Made by a program: the position numbers and the translations under genes
Notes under the pieces: generated by a model
What the model was told of the DNA's origin: nothing
Database searches by the model: none
Seen by the model: the letters and a program-made list of their open reading frames with translations, nothing else
Shown here: positions 44,511-53,831 of the stretch, piece by piece
How the letters are laid out: each line of letters begins with the position of its first letter
Position numbering within the stretch: the first letter of the stretch is position 1
Assembly: GCA_903944725.1 (NCBI GenBank)
Contig: CAJASX010000063.1
Coordinates: 1 to 64,000, forward strand
Reading direction: 5' to 3'
Origin: an uncultured beta proteobacterium
GTDB taxonomy: Bacteria; Pseudomonadota; Gammaproteobacteria; Burkholderiales; Burkholderiaceae
Length of the DNA stretch: 64,000 nucleotides

Positions 44511-45350
44511 CTATTTAGCCTGACTGAGGGTTTTTTGCGCCAATAATACGACTGGTCGATCAATCATTCGCCCATCTAATTTGACAGCGCCACCATGGGC
44601 ATCGTGATCTGCCTGTACAACCCGTTTAGCCCACTCAATTTCGGTGGTGCTAGGTTCGAAGGCTTTACGTACTAAGCTAACTTGACTGGGGTGAATGCAT
44701 AATTTGCCCCCAAAGCCCATTCGTTTAGCCCGGGCGGCATCGCTACTAATTCGGTCTTGATCAGTGGTGGAGGGGGTTACGCCATCAATCGGAGGTGCAA
44801 TTTCGGCCACCCGGGATTGAAAGACTAATTGGAAACGGGCAGTTAGTAATTCACTTTCTTGGGCGTCGCACACCATCCCAAGGTCGGCTTGTAAATCCAG
44901 ATTACCTAAGGCTAAACGCAAAACTTGTTGGGCATTGGCAATTTCATTGAGGCGATCGAGGCCTAGCGCAGTTTCAATCATGGGAATAATGGCAGTGTTG
45001 GACATAATTTGCGCAACGCCATTAATTTGATCGAACGATTCACTTTTTGGAATTAGTAAACAGGGCGCATTGATTTCTTCTACGAGCATTAAATCGGCGC
45101 TGTAATATTTAGTGCCAGGAGCATTGATACGAATCACTAACTGTTTTTTTTGGGCAGTACTAAAAGTTGCCCAAGCTTGCCGTAAAAGGGTACGAGCTGT
45201 TTCTTTATCATCGGCACCAACCGCATCTTCAAGGTCAATAATGACCCCTGCAGCTCCGCTATTGAGGGCCTTTAAAAAACGATCAGGGCGGGTGCCTGGA
45301 ACAAATAAAAAATTAGTACAAAATGCTAAAGTGGTTTCTAGGGGGCTCAT
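44511..45350 (-). CDS. HpcH/HpaI (CitE-like) CoA ester lyase
   Basis: 279 residues, TIM-barrel aldolase family. Motifs: FLFVPGTRPDRFLKAL (1-30 region), GVIIDLEDAVGADDK with the metal-binding acidic residues, VIRINAPGTKYYSADL, and IPMIETALGLDRL with the second metal ligand. Members cleave citramalyl-CoA, malyl-CoA or related esters. With a MaoC-type hydratase and a PrpD-family protein upstream, (S)-citramalyl-CoA lyase of itaconate breakdown is the best guess. It is not the citrate lyase beta subunit, as citF and citD are absent. Confidence 0.88.
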   Translation of the reverse strand: MSPLETTLAFCTNFLFVPGTRPDRFLKALNSGAAGVIIDLEDAVGADDKETARTLLRQAWATFSTAQKKQLVIRINAPGTKYYSADLMLVEEINAPCLLIPKSESFDQINGVAQIMSNTAIIPMIETALGLDRLNEIANAQQVLRLALGNLDLQADLGMVCDAQESELLTARFQLVFQSRVAEIAPPIDGVTPSTTDQDRISSDAARAKRMGFGGKLCIHPSQVSLVRKAFEPSTTEIEWAKRVVQADHDAHGGAVKLDGRMIDRPVVLLAQKTLSQAK

Positions 45351-45396
45351 GAGATCGACTCTGGATTAAATAGCTGTAGTAGTTTGATTAAATCAT

Positions 45397-46782
45397 TTAA
45401 ATTCTGGGGCTTAGTATGAAGCCAACTTTGGGATAGCGACGAATATTCCACAATGCAGTTATTGCTTGATTCATTTCAGCATCACTAGCGCCCCCACTAA
45501 ATTGCGCTAAGCGCATGGCTTTCGCGGTAATTTCAGTGCGGCTAAGTGTGTTGCCCGGATCGCCTTTAGGTTCATCGACCCGACCCTCAAGACAGCGGCC
45601 ATCATTTAAGTAGACTTTAACTTTACCAATCCAGCGTTGGGGATAGGCTTGATCAACCTCGGGATCAAGCACCATGCTGACCCGGTCGCGTAAATTACAA
45701 ATGGCCTCATCGTGATAGTGTGTGGCAAATTCTGAAAGACCTAAAAATTGATAGTAAGCAGCTAAAGCTAAGACTGTGCCCATTGAAAATTTAGATTGAT
45801 GTACTGAGCTTGGATCGATGACTGGTCCGAGCACATCAATGGCTCCTTGATGAACGAGGGCCTCAATGCGCAAAATGTCAGAAGCCTGCAGATGATGGGT
45901 TTGCATAACTTGTAGCAGGGCATCGGCAGCGGGATGGGTATGTCGGCAAGAGGCATGATATTTAAAACTAGTTTCCACTAAGGCCCAACGCTGACCTAGG
46001 CCATCAATAAGTTTGCTGGGTTCAGCATCACTTGACATGCCAGCGGCTAAGCCTTGTGGCCCCTCCAAAATATGTTGAGCACCAGTAAATCCAGCTTGAG
46101 CAAGATAGGCCGACATTAGACCGGCAGCTGCCGCATGGGCAGTATGTAATTGTTTAGAGTCAGCGGCATCGCGTAAAAATTCCCAGAGTCCAGCTGATTG
46201 CGTACCTGCAGAACCAAAAGCATTGAGCATTTGATTCGTATTCAGATGCAGTAGTCGCCCCACTGTTGCTGCCGCGGCGAGGGTACCAGCAGTACCAGTA
46301 GTGTGAAAAACTTTGTAATGTGAGCGGCCTAAAAATTCACCTACCCGAATACCTACTTCATAGCCAGCGACAGCCGCGACTAGTAATTCTTCACCTGAGC
46401 AACCGAGGGCTTGTGCACAAGCAAGTGCTGGTGGAAAAACCACGGTAGCTGGATGAAAAACCGAACCGTTATGGATATCATCTTGTTCGGCTACATGTGA
46501 AGCAGCGGCATTTGCCATGGCTGCCAAGAAGGGGCTCGAGCTTTGACGCGTCAAGAGAATTTCTGCTGCACCTGCTGAATTCGCTTGAGGATTGATTAAA
46601 TTAGGCCCCATTTGTTGGGCAAATTGCGCGATGATTTCTACTGGCTTAGCACCTTTTCCGGCGATCGCTGAGCCAAACCAATCGACTAATAAATCCTCGG
46701 CACGATTCATGACGCTGGCAGGTATTGCTTGAGCAGATAAGTTTGCGGCAAATTGAGCTAATTCAGCTGAGTAATTTTTCAT
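45397..46782 (-). CDS. MmgE/PrpD family protein
   Basis: 461 residues matching the 2-methylcitrate dehydratase-like superfamily: DWFGSAIAGKGAKPVEII near the N-terminus, ANAAASHVAEQDDIHNGSVFHPATVVFPPALA (the conserved active-site region, about 87-118), and FKYHASCRHTHPAADALLQ. Family members dehydrate or isomerise hydroxy-tricarboxylates (PrpD, cis-aconitate decarboxylase). The substrate here is uncertain; context suggests a C5-C6 carboxylate. Usual start ATG at 46782; the gap to the lyase is 46 bases. Confidence 0.88.
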   Translation of the reverse strand: MKNYSAELAQFAANLSAQAIPASVMNRAEDLLVDWFGSAIAGKGAKPVEIIAQFAQQMGPNLINPQANSAGAAEILLTRQSSSPFLAAMANAAASHVAEQDDIHNGSVFHPATVVFPPALACAQALGCSGEELLVAAVAGYEVGIRVGEFLGRSHYKVFHTTGTAGTLAAAATVGRLLHLNTNQMLNAFGSAGTQSAGLWEFLRDAADSKQLHTAHAAAAGLMSAYLAQAGFTGAQHILEGPQGLAAGMSSDAEPSKLIDGLGQRWALVETSFKYHASCRHTHPAADALLQVMQTHHLQASDILRIEALVHQGAIDVLGPVIDPSSVHQSKFSMGTVLALAAYYQFLGLSEFATHYHDEAICNLRDRVSMVLDPEVDQAYPQRWIGKVKVYLNDGRCLEGRVDEPKGDPGNTLSRTEITAKAMRLAQFSGGASDAEMNQAITALWNIRRYPKVGFILSPRI

Positions 46783-46800
46783 GGTTGAAAGGGGAGATAT

Positions 46801-47694
46801 TTAATTTAAAACTGCAGTAGCTTGCATGGTAAGCCAGCCTTCATGATCTTGTGCCCACACCTGAATGGTTTTACCGCTAGGATCGCTACTGATATCGGGA
46901 GCAGCGCAAACGGTGAATGGCTTAAGGTCAAAGGTAGGTCGAATGGCACGAAACTCAAAATGCTTGAGGGTGCAATTTGTAATACTTTGCCGCACTAAAT
47001 CAACTAGTAAAGTTGCAATTAACGGCCCATGCACGATTAAACCGGGGTAGCCCTCAACCTCGGTGACATAGCGACGATCGTAATGAATGCGATGACCGTT
47101 AAAGGTAAGTGCCGAGTAACGAAACAACAACACCTCAGTAGGCGTAATGGTTTTAGTCCAGCGCGCATTTTGGGGTGCGGGGGTAGGAGCGATCGGTTTA
47201 TCGTTAGCGCTAGGCGAGTCGCGATAAACAATATCATGTTCTTCAATTAGCGCTAAACCTGTTTCATTTGAAATAAGATGCCGCACCAAGACAAAAATGA
47301 GATCACCAGTGCGACCTGCTTTATGCGTAACTGATTCAATGGTTGACACTTTTTCAATTTGATCGCCGACACGTAATGGGTTCAGTGGGTTCGGCCAAGC
47401 TAGGCGACCACCTGCCCACATGCGTCGTGGCAAAGGCACGGGCGGCAAAAAACCGCCCCGCTGAGGATGACCATCAGCACCAATTTCCGTTTGGCGGGCA
47501 TGCGGCAGAAAATAAAGCCAATGCCATAGCTCGGGTAAGGCTAGGGCAGTAGGCTGTTCTGGCTTAATCAGATCGGGGTAATCGAGGGTGGCGGCTAAGC
47601 AGTTGACTGGCGCTACGGTGATTTGATCATGGAGCACTTCAGTTTTGCCTACCCACTCTTGCAGGTGGGCGATGGTTGTGGGTTCGATGCGCAT
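46801..47694 (-). CDS. MaoC/HTD2-type acyl-CoA hydratase
   Basis: 297 residues, double hot-dog fold. The N-terminal half is the FAS1-like dehydratase domain; the C-terminal half carries the catalytic region RYSALTFNGHRIHYDRRY (about 192-209, with Asn199, His201 and His204) and GYPGLIVHGPLIATLLVDL. This domain layout is that of mesaconyl-C4-CoA hydratase and of itaconyl-CoA hydratase (Ich). With the lyase two genes on, it would convert itaconyl- or mesaconyl-CoA to citramalyl-CoA (inference). It begins 11 bases after the chrA stop. Confidence 0.82.
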   Translation of the reverse strand: MRIEPTTIAHLQEWVGKTEVLHDQITVAPVNCLAATLDYPDLIKPEQPTALALPELWHWLYFLPHARQTEIGADGHPQRGGFLPPVPLPRRMWAGGRLAWPNPLNPLRVGDQIEKVSTIESVTHKAGRTGDLIFVLVRHLISNETGLALIEEHDIVYRDSPSANDKPIAPTPAPQNARWTKTITPTEVLLFRYSALTFNGHRIHYDRRYVTEVEGYPGLIVHGPLIATLLVDLVRQSITNCTLKHFEFRAIRPTFDLKPFTVCAAPDISSDPSGKTIQVWAQDHEGWLTMQATAVLN

Positions 47695-47705
47695 ACGCTA
47701 TTGTG

Positions 47706-49028
47706 CTACGGCAATAATAAGCTTGTTAAACCAGCTAATGCGGCACAAGCCAGAACTGGCATGACCCCTTTTTTATAGCGTAGCAAGGCAATTGCTGAGC
47801 CAATAAAGATCAGGATACTGAGCCAAGAAATGGCGCCCGCTAAACCATGGGGAAAGAATACATGGTAGGCAAAAAATAGCCCAAGATTAGCGATTACTCC
47901 AACTACTGCCGCAGTGATGGCAGTTAAGGGTGCTGTAAAACTGAGTTTGCCATGGGTCGATTCGATGAGAGGGGCACCAAGCAAAATAAATAAGAAAGAC
48001 GGCAAAAAAGTAAACCAAGTTACGACAGTCGCAGCAAAGGCGCCGGCCCAAAAGGCATTCATACTGCCAAACAGATGTTGGGCGTAGCCCGCTAAAAAAC
48101 CAACGAAGGCCACAATCATAATGAGGGGCCCAGGCGTGGTTTCGCCTAAGGCTAGGCCATCAATCATTTGCCCAGCAGTAAGCCAATGGTATTGATCAAC
48201 TGCGCCTTGATAAACATAAGGCAGCACAGCGTAGGCGCCACCAAAAGTGAGTAGGGCAGCTTTGGTAAAAAACCAAGCTAGTTGCGGATAGAGTGATTTC
48301 CAGTCAAATAGAGTAATGAGTAATACCATTGGTGCAATCCATAAACTAAGACCAATGACTGTATGCATGATGGATTTTTTTAAATTAAAACGAGCATGTT
48401 CGGGTATGGGGGTGTCATCATCTATTAAGGCGGATGTAGGTGAAATTGCAGAATTGTTACCGTGAGTACCAGAGGTGATTGCAAATACTGAAGGGTAACG
48501 CTTGCCACCCCACAGACCAATCAGTGCCGCCAAAATAATAATGGCTGGAAAAGCTAAGTTGAAAATAAAGATGGCGATGAAAGATGCCGCAGCAATATAC
48601 CAGAGGGCTTGATGCTTAAGGGCGCGCGAGCCAATGCGCTGAACTGCTTGAATCACAATGGCAGTAACAGCAGGTTTAATCCCAAAAAAAATTGCAGCAA
48701 TGATTGGCACTTGGCCAAAGCGAACATAAACCCATGAGAGGGTGATCAAAATAAATAGAGATGGCAGCACAAATAAACTACCCGCTAAAATTCCGCCCAG
48801 CTTACGATGCATAAGCCAACCAACATAAGTTACTAGTTGCTGGGCTTCAGGCCCTGGTAAGACCATACAGTAATTTAATGCATGTAAAAAACGACGTTCT
48901 GAAATCCAATGACGTTTTTCAACTACCTCTTGATGCAAGATAGCGATTTGTCCAGTTGGCCCACCAAAACTAATAAAACCCAGCTTAAGCCAAAAACCGA
49001 GCGCCTCGCGCAGTGTTACTGGTTTCAA
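47706..49028 (-). CDS. chrA: Chromate efflux transporter, CHR family (long form)
   Basis: 440 residues, two homologous CHR domains. The first opens LREALGFWLKLGFISFGGPTGQIAILHQEVVEKRHW and includes VLPGPEAQQLVTYVGW; the second has AWFFTKAALLTFGGAYAVLPYVYQ and ALGETTPGPLIMIVAFVGFLAGY. Proton-coupled chromate export is the known role; other anions are possible. Its ATG overlaps the fabI stop (4 bases), so it is co-translated with an essential gene. A polar stretch (about 190-230) links the domains. Confidence 0.92.
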   Translation of the reverse strand: MKPVTLREALGFWLKLGFISFGGPTGQIAILHQEVVEKRHWISERRFLHALNYCMVLPGPEAQQLVTYVGWLMHRKLGGILAGSLFVLPSLFILITLSWVYVRFGQVPIIAAIFFGIKPAVTAIVIQAVQRIGSRALKHQALWYIAAASFIAIFIFNLAFPAIIILAALIGLWGGKRYPSVFAITSGTHGNNSAISPTSALIDDDTPIPEHARFNLKKSIMHTVIGLSLWIAPMVLLITLFDWKSLYPQLAWFFTKAALLTFGGAYAVLPYVYQGAVDQYHWLTAGQMIDGLALGETTPGPLIMIVAFVGFLAGYAQHLFGSMNAFWAGAFAATVVTWFTFLPSFLFILLGAPLIESTHGKLSFTAPLTAITAAVVGVIANLGLFFAYHVFFPHGLAGAISWLSILIFIGSAIALLRYKKGVMPVLACAALAGLTSLLLP

Positions 49029-49810
49029 GTAGAACCTGTATCAATCGCAATCTGACTAAAACCACAATCGACGTAAATAATTTCACCAGTGATGCCATCA
49101 GCCAAATTAGAGAGTAAAAAGGCAGCCGTATTACCAACATCATCGATGGTGACATTGCGGCGCAAGGGGGCAGAGCTAGCAACGATATTCAGTAGTTTGC
49201 TAAAGTCCTTAATACCCGATGCTGCTAGCGTTTTAATTGGACCAGCCGATATGCCATTGGTACGAATCCCTTTGGGGCCCAAACAACTAGCTAAATAACG
49301 TACCGAAGCCTCTAAAGAGGCTTTAGCAAGCCCCATGAGGTTGTAGTTAGGAATGGCGCGCATCGCCCCCAAATAGGTTAGGGTAAGTAAAGAGGCATCG
49401 GCACTTAGCATCGGCAAGGCCTCTTTAGCTAAAGCCGGAAAGCTGTAGGCTGAGATGTCATGGGCAATGCGATAGTTTTCACGCGTAAAGCCATCTAAAA
49501 ATTCACCGGCTAAGGCTTCGCGCGGGGCAAAGCCAATCGCATGAACCAGACCATCTAATTGTGACCACTGTTTGCCTAGATCAACAAATAAGGCCTTAAT
49601 TTGATCATCGCTACTAACATCGCAGTCGAAAATGAGGCTAGTTTCGAATTCTTTGGCAAATTCAACGGCCCGATCTTTGAAGCGCTCACCCACATAAGTA
49701 AAGGCTAGTTCTGCCCCTTCCCGCTTGCAGGCGGTAGCGATGCCATAGGCTATGGAGCGGTTTGACAACAGCCCGGTAATGAGAATTTTTTTGCCAGTGA
49801 GAAAGCCCAT
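49025..49810 (-). CDS. fabI: Enoyl-[acyl-carrier-protein] reductase FabI
   Basis: NADH-dependent final reduction in fatty-acid elongation. At 261 residues it has the normal length. The atypical nucleotide motif ITGLLSNRSIAYGIA is FabI-specific, and the catalytic residues fall at the E. coli positions Tyr146, Tyr156 and Lys163 in LTYLGAMRAIPNYNLMGLAKASLEA. It is divergent from yejA and is the first gene of the fabI-chrA-hydratase run. Confidence 0.96.
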   Translation of the reverse strand: MGFLTGKKILITGLLSNRSIAYGIATACKREGAELAFTYVGERFKDRAVEFAKEFETSLIFDCDVSSDDQIKALFVDLGKQWSQLDGLVHAIGFAPREALAGEFLDGFTRENYRIAHDISAYSFPALAKEALPMLSADASLLTLTYLGAMRAIPNYNLMGLAKASLEASVRYLASCLGPKGIRTNGISAGPIKTLAASGIKDFSKLLNIVASSAPLRRNVTIDDVGNTAAFLLSNLADGITGEIIYVDCGFSQIAIDTGST

Positions 49811-49858
49811 CTTTGTTCCTTTACATCAAATGTGGTTTGCTATCTACAATTGTTGCAT

Positions 49859-51730
49859 ATGCTTCGCCTTAATTCCCCAACCCGCCACCTAATGGCTGAC
49901 CTTCTAGTTTGCTTAGGCTTGTCTTTAAATGGGCTAGAAGCCTTAGCCAGCGAGGGTATTGCCCAATACGGCACACCTAAGTATGCCGCGGGTTTCCCCC
50001 ACTTTGATTATGTCAACCCCCTAGCGCCTCGGGGTGGCACCTTAACTTTGCCTAATCCTGATCGGCGCACGAGTTTTGATAAGTTCAATCCATTTACGCT
50101 ACGCGGGGTGACCGCTCCTGGGGTGGCACAACTGATGTTCGAGTCACTCACAGTGGGCAGTGCTGATGAAGTGTCGAGTGCCTATGGGCTCATTGCCGAA
50201 GATATCGCTGTAGCTAAAGACAAAATGTCGGTGAGTTTTCGGATTCGTCCGCAAGCTAGTTTTTCAGATGGCAGCCCTATTTTGGCGGCTGATGTGAAGC
50301 ATAGTTTCGATACCCTCATGAGTAAATTAGCCAATCCGCAATTTCGCACGGTGTATGCCGATGTAAAACAAGCGGTCGTGGTTTCTGAGCGAGAGATTCG
50401 CTTTGATTTTAAAAATCGCAATACCGAGTTACCTGTGATGGTTGGCTCTTTACCAATTTTTTCGCGTTTTTGGGGTAAGCGCCCTGATGGCTCGATTACG
50501 GCTTTTGATAAGTTGGCGTTTGAAATTCCCTTGGGAAGCGGCCCCTATTTAATTGAGTCCTATAAAGCTGGCAAGACTATGATTTTTAAGCGTAACCCGC
50601 GCTATTGGGCCGATCAAGCTAATTTTAAAGTAAATGTACGGGTTGGTTTTTTTAACTTTGAGCGTATCGTTTATAAGTTGTATAGCGATGACGCAGTGCG
50701 CTTAGAAGCATTTAAAGCTGGTGAATTTGATGCTTTAGTCGAGTACCGCGCTAAGAATTGGGCAAAAAGTTTTGTTGGCCCAAAATTTAATGATGGTACT
50801 TTACTGAAAAAAGATTTTCCCAATTTTAATGGCGCTGGAATGCAAGGCTTCGCAATGAATTTACGCCGCCCATTATTTCAAGATGTACGGGTTCGACAAG
50901 CCTTGGGCTACGCTTTAGATTTTGAATGGCTTAATCGACAGCTTTTTTATAATCAATATAGCCGTATTAATAGTTTTTTTACCAATAGTGATTTGAGTGC
51001 CAATTTTGGTGGTGAAACTACCCCGACTGCGGCCGAAATGAAATTATTACTACCCTTGCAGGCACGTTATCCCCAGTGGGTTCCCGCTGCGGTATTTAGC
51101 GCAATGCCGCCGGCCCCTTCAACCGCTCCACCCAGTAGTTTGCGGCAAAACTTACGCACCGCTCGCGATTTATTAGCCCAAGCTGGCTGGACTTATCGAG
51201 ATGGGGCCTTACGTAATGCCAAAGGTGAACAGTTTCGCTTTGAGATAGTTGAAGATGGACCATTCTTTTTGCGCGTCATTTCTGCGTATGTGCGCAACTT
51301 AGAGAAGCTCGGCATTAAAGTGGAAATTCGCACCAGCGATTTTGCTTTGCATCAAAAGCGGATGGATGAGTATGATTTTGATATGACCACAATTCGCTTT
51401 CCCGATTCACAAAGTCCTGGCAATGAATTATGGGATCGCTTTGGTAGTAATGCCGCAAAAGAAAAGGGCTCTGATAATGTAATCGGGGTGCAATCGCCAG
51501 TGGTCGACGCGCTGATTGATGCTATCGTCAAAGCAGAAACACGTGAGCAGCTGACTACCGCTAGTCGGGCACTCGATCGGGTTTTATGGAATAGTTATTA
51601 TGTTATTCCACAGTGGTACAACCCCACCCATCGTATCGCTTATCGCAAAGAGATGCGCTATCCCAAGCCACCTTTGTATTACATGGCTGAGGGTTGGATT
51701 TTATCGAACTGGTGGCGAGAGGAAAAATAA
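49859..51730 (+). CDS. yejA: Oligopeptide ABC transporter, periplasmic binding protein YejA
   Basis: 623 residues of the SBP_bac_5 family, YejA branch: GIAQYGTPKYAAGFPHFDYVNPLAPRGG, GSGPYLIESYKAGKTMIFKRNPRYWA, AMNLRRPLFQDVRVRQALGYALDFEWLN. The signal peptide spans about residues 10-33, cleaving after LEALA. I use the ATG at 49859; a GTG at 49832 gives nine extra residues. Neither has a clear ribosome binding site. In E. coli the YejABEF importer takes up peptides including microcin C. The next gene overlaps its stop (TAATG). Confidence 0.92.
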   Translation: MLRLNSPTRHLMADLLVCLGLSLNGLEALASEGIAQYGTPKYAAGFPHFDYVNPLAPRGGTLTLPNPDRRTSFDKFNPFTLRGVTAPGVAQLMFESLTVGSADEVSSAYGLIAEDIAVAKDKMSVSFRIRPQASFSDGSPILAADVKHSFDTLMSKLANPQFRTVYADVKQAVVVSEREIRFDFKNRNTELPVMVGSLPIFSRFWGKRPDGSITAFDKLAFEIPLGSGPYLIESYKAGKTMIFKRNPRYWADQANFKVNVRVGFFNFERIVYKLYSDDAVRLEAFKAGEFDALVEYRAKNWAKSFVGPKFNDGTLLKKDFPNFNGAGMQGFAMNLRRPLFQDVRVRQALGYALDFEWLNRQLFYNQYSRINSFFTNSDLSANFGGETTPTAAEMKLLLPLQARYPQWVPAAVFSAMPPAPSTAPPSSLRQNLRTARDLLAQAGWTYRDGALRNAKGEQFRFEIVEDGPFFLRVISAYVRNLEKLGIKVEIRTSDFALHQKRMDEYDFDMTTIRFPDSQSPGNELWDRFGSNAAKEKGSDNVIGVQSPVVDALIDAIVKAETREQLTTASRALDRVLWNSYYVIPQWYNPTHRIAYRKEMRYPKPPLYYMAEGWILSNWWREEK

Positions 51731-52803
51731 TGCGCGGACAAATCTGGGCCTATATTCTGAAGCGTTTACTTTTGATGATTCCAACCATTTTAGGCGTCTT
51801 AACTTTAACTTTTGTAGTCGTGCAATTCGTACCTGGGGGCCCAGTTGAACAATTAATGATGGAATTAAAAGGTAAGGGCGATGCTGCAGTTAGCGCTGAG
51901 TCATCGGGTGGTGGTAGCAATTATCGTGGTCGCCAAGGTTTAGATGCCGAGCGTTTGGCTGAGGTAAAGGCCTTGTATGGTTTTGATAAACCGCCCTTAG
52001 AGCGTTACTTGACGATGCTAAAACGCTTCATTCAATTTGATTTAGGAGAAAGTTATTACCAACACCAACGGGTATGGGATTTGATTGTTACTAAACTTCC
52101 AGTTTCTATCAGCATTGGTTTATGGACCTTTTTTATTACCTATTTAGTATCAATTCCATTAGGCATAGCGAAGGCAGTTCGCGAGGGTTCGCGTTTCGAT
52201 GCTGTAACTAGCTTACTCATATTAATTGGCTATGCCATTCCTGGATTTGTTTTAGGCGTTTTACTCTTAGTCTTGTTTGGCGGCGGAAGTTTTTTACAAA
52301 TCTTTCCTTTACGGGGTCTTACCTCAGATAATTGGAATAATTTGAGTCTGATAGGAAAAGTACTAGACTATTTATGGCATTTAGTATTACCGATTACAGC
52401 CATGGTCTTAGGTAGTTTTGCGGTAACAACCATGCTTACCAAAAATTCTTTTTTAGAAGAAATTCGTAAGCAATATGTTTTGACGGCAAGAGCCAAAGGG
52501 TTAACTGAGCGCCAAGTGTTATGGAAGCACGTCTTTCGTAATGCCTTATTGCCTCTAGTAACGGGCTTTCCTGCGGCATTTATCGGGGCTTTTTTTGCCG
52601 GCTCTTTGCTGATCGAAACTTTGTTCTCTCTTGATGGCTTAGGTTTGTTGTCTTATGAATCGGTGATGCGACGTGATTACCCAGTAGTTTTTGGTACCTT
52701 ATATCTTTTTACTTTAATTGGGCTTTTTACTAAGTTAGTCTCCGATCTTTGCTATGTGTTCATTGATCCGCGCATTCAGTTTGGCGCTGGGGGTGGTTCT
52801 TGA
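51730..52803 (+). CDS. yejB: Oligopeptide ABC transporter permease YejB
   Basis: 357 residues, six helices of the BPD_transp_1 fold. The start ATG at 51730 overlaps the yejA stop; an upstream in-frame ATG at 51694 lies inside yejA and is unlikely. The long periplasmic loop after helix 1 contains a Gly/Ser-rich stretch (ESSGGGSNYRGRQG) typical of YejB. The EAA cytoplasmic loop reads YVLTARAKGLTERQVLWKHV, where the ATPase docks. Confidence 0.94.
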   Translation: MRGQIWAYILKRLLLMIPTILGVLTLTFVVVQFVPGGPVEQLMMELKGKGDAAVSAESSGGGSNYRGRQGLDAERLAEVKALYGFDKPPLERYLTMLKRFIQFDLGESYYQHQRVWDLIVTKLPVSISIGLWTFFITYLVSIPLGIAKAVREGSRFDAVTSLLILIGYAIPGFVLGVLLLVLFGGGSFLQIFPLRGLTSDNWNNLSLIGKVLDYLWHLVLPITAMVLGSFAVTTMLTKNSFLEEIRKQYVLTARAKGLTERQVLWKHVFRNALLPLVTGFPAAFIGAFFAGSLLIETLFSLDGLGLLSYESVMRRDYPVVFGTLYLFTLIGLFTKLVSDLCYVFIDPRIQFGAGGGS

Positions 52804-53831
52804 ATCGCTGGATGCGTTTTAAGGCAAATCGCATTGGCTATGCTAGCCTGTGGATATTTTCAATTCTTTTTGGCTTAAGTTTGTGTGCGGAATTCATTGC
52901 TAACGACAAGCCATTGATCGTGCGCTATCAAGGCCAGTTTTATTTTCCGATTGCTAACAATCCAGCTGAAACAGTTTTTGGTGGCGATTTTGCCACGCCA
53001 ACCGATTTTTTAGATCCTGATATACGGCGCAATCTTACTACTAATGGAAATTGGGCCATCTACCCGCTGATTCCGTATAGCTACGAGACGCTGAATTATT
53101 TTTCTCGTGAACCTAATCCGGCACCTCCTTCAGCAGAAAATTGGCTAGGCACCGATGATCGTGGTCGCGATGTGCTGGCACGTTTAATTTATGGACTCCG
53201 TTTATCAATTTTATTTGGGCTTGCCTTAACAGCTGTTGGTGTCTCGGTAGGCATTATTACGGGCTCGCTCATGGGTTTTTTTGGCGGCAAGTTTGACTTA
53301 GTATCACAACGCCTCATTGAAATTTGGTCGGCAATGCCCGAGTTATATTTACTGATTATTTTTGCTTCAATTTTTAATCCAAGTATTTGGTTATTAATTA
53401 TTTTATTAGCAGCTTTTGGTTGGATGGGCTTATCGGATTATGTACGCGCTGAATTTTTTCGTAATCGGGCTCTTGAATATGTGCGTGCAGCTCGGGCCCT
53501 TGGCCTCACAAATTTACAAATTATGCGCCGCCATATTTTGCCAAATAGTTTGACGCCGGTGATAACCTTCTTGCCATTTCGAATGAGTGCGGCAATTCTT
53601 TCTTTAACCAGTTTAGATTTTTTAGGTTTAGGAGTACCGCCAGGCACCCCTAGTTTGGGCGAATTACTCTCCCAGGGCAAAGGCAATTTAGATGCTTGGT
53701 GGATTTCAATTTCAACTTTTATTGTTTTGGTAGCCTTATTGCTTTTACTTACTTTTATGGGAGAGGCTTTGCGTGATGCATTCGATTCACGGAAAAGCGG
53801 CTCTTTAGCGGGGTTACCCAGTGGCGTCTGA
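52800..53831 (+). CDS. yejE: Oligopeptide ABC transporter permease YejE
   Basis: 343 residues. The start is TTG at 52800, overlapping the yejB stop by four bases (TTGA), so expression depends on coupling. It has an N-terminal helix, a periplasmic segment with the YejE motif NWLGTDDRGRDVLARLIYGLR, and the EAA loop EYVRAARALGLTNLQIMRRH. It forms the heterodimeric channel with YejB. Confidence 0.94.
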   Translation: MNRWMRFKANRIGYASLWIFSILFGLSLCAEFIANDKPLIVRYQGQFYFPIANNPAETVFGGDFATPTDFLDPDIRRNLTTNGNWAIYPLIPYSYETLNYFSREPNPAPPSAENWLGTDDRGRDVLARLIYGLRLSILFGLALTAVGVSVGIITGSLMGFFGGKFDLVSQRLIEIWSAMPELYLLIIFASIFNPSIWLLIILLAAFGWMGLSDYVRAEFFRNRALEYVRAARALGLTNLQIMRRHILPNSLTPVITFLPFRMSAAILSLTSLDFLGLGVPPGTPSLGELLSQGKGNLDAWWISISTFIVLVALLLLLTFMGEALRDAFDSRKSGSLAGLPSGV

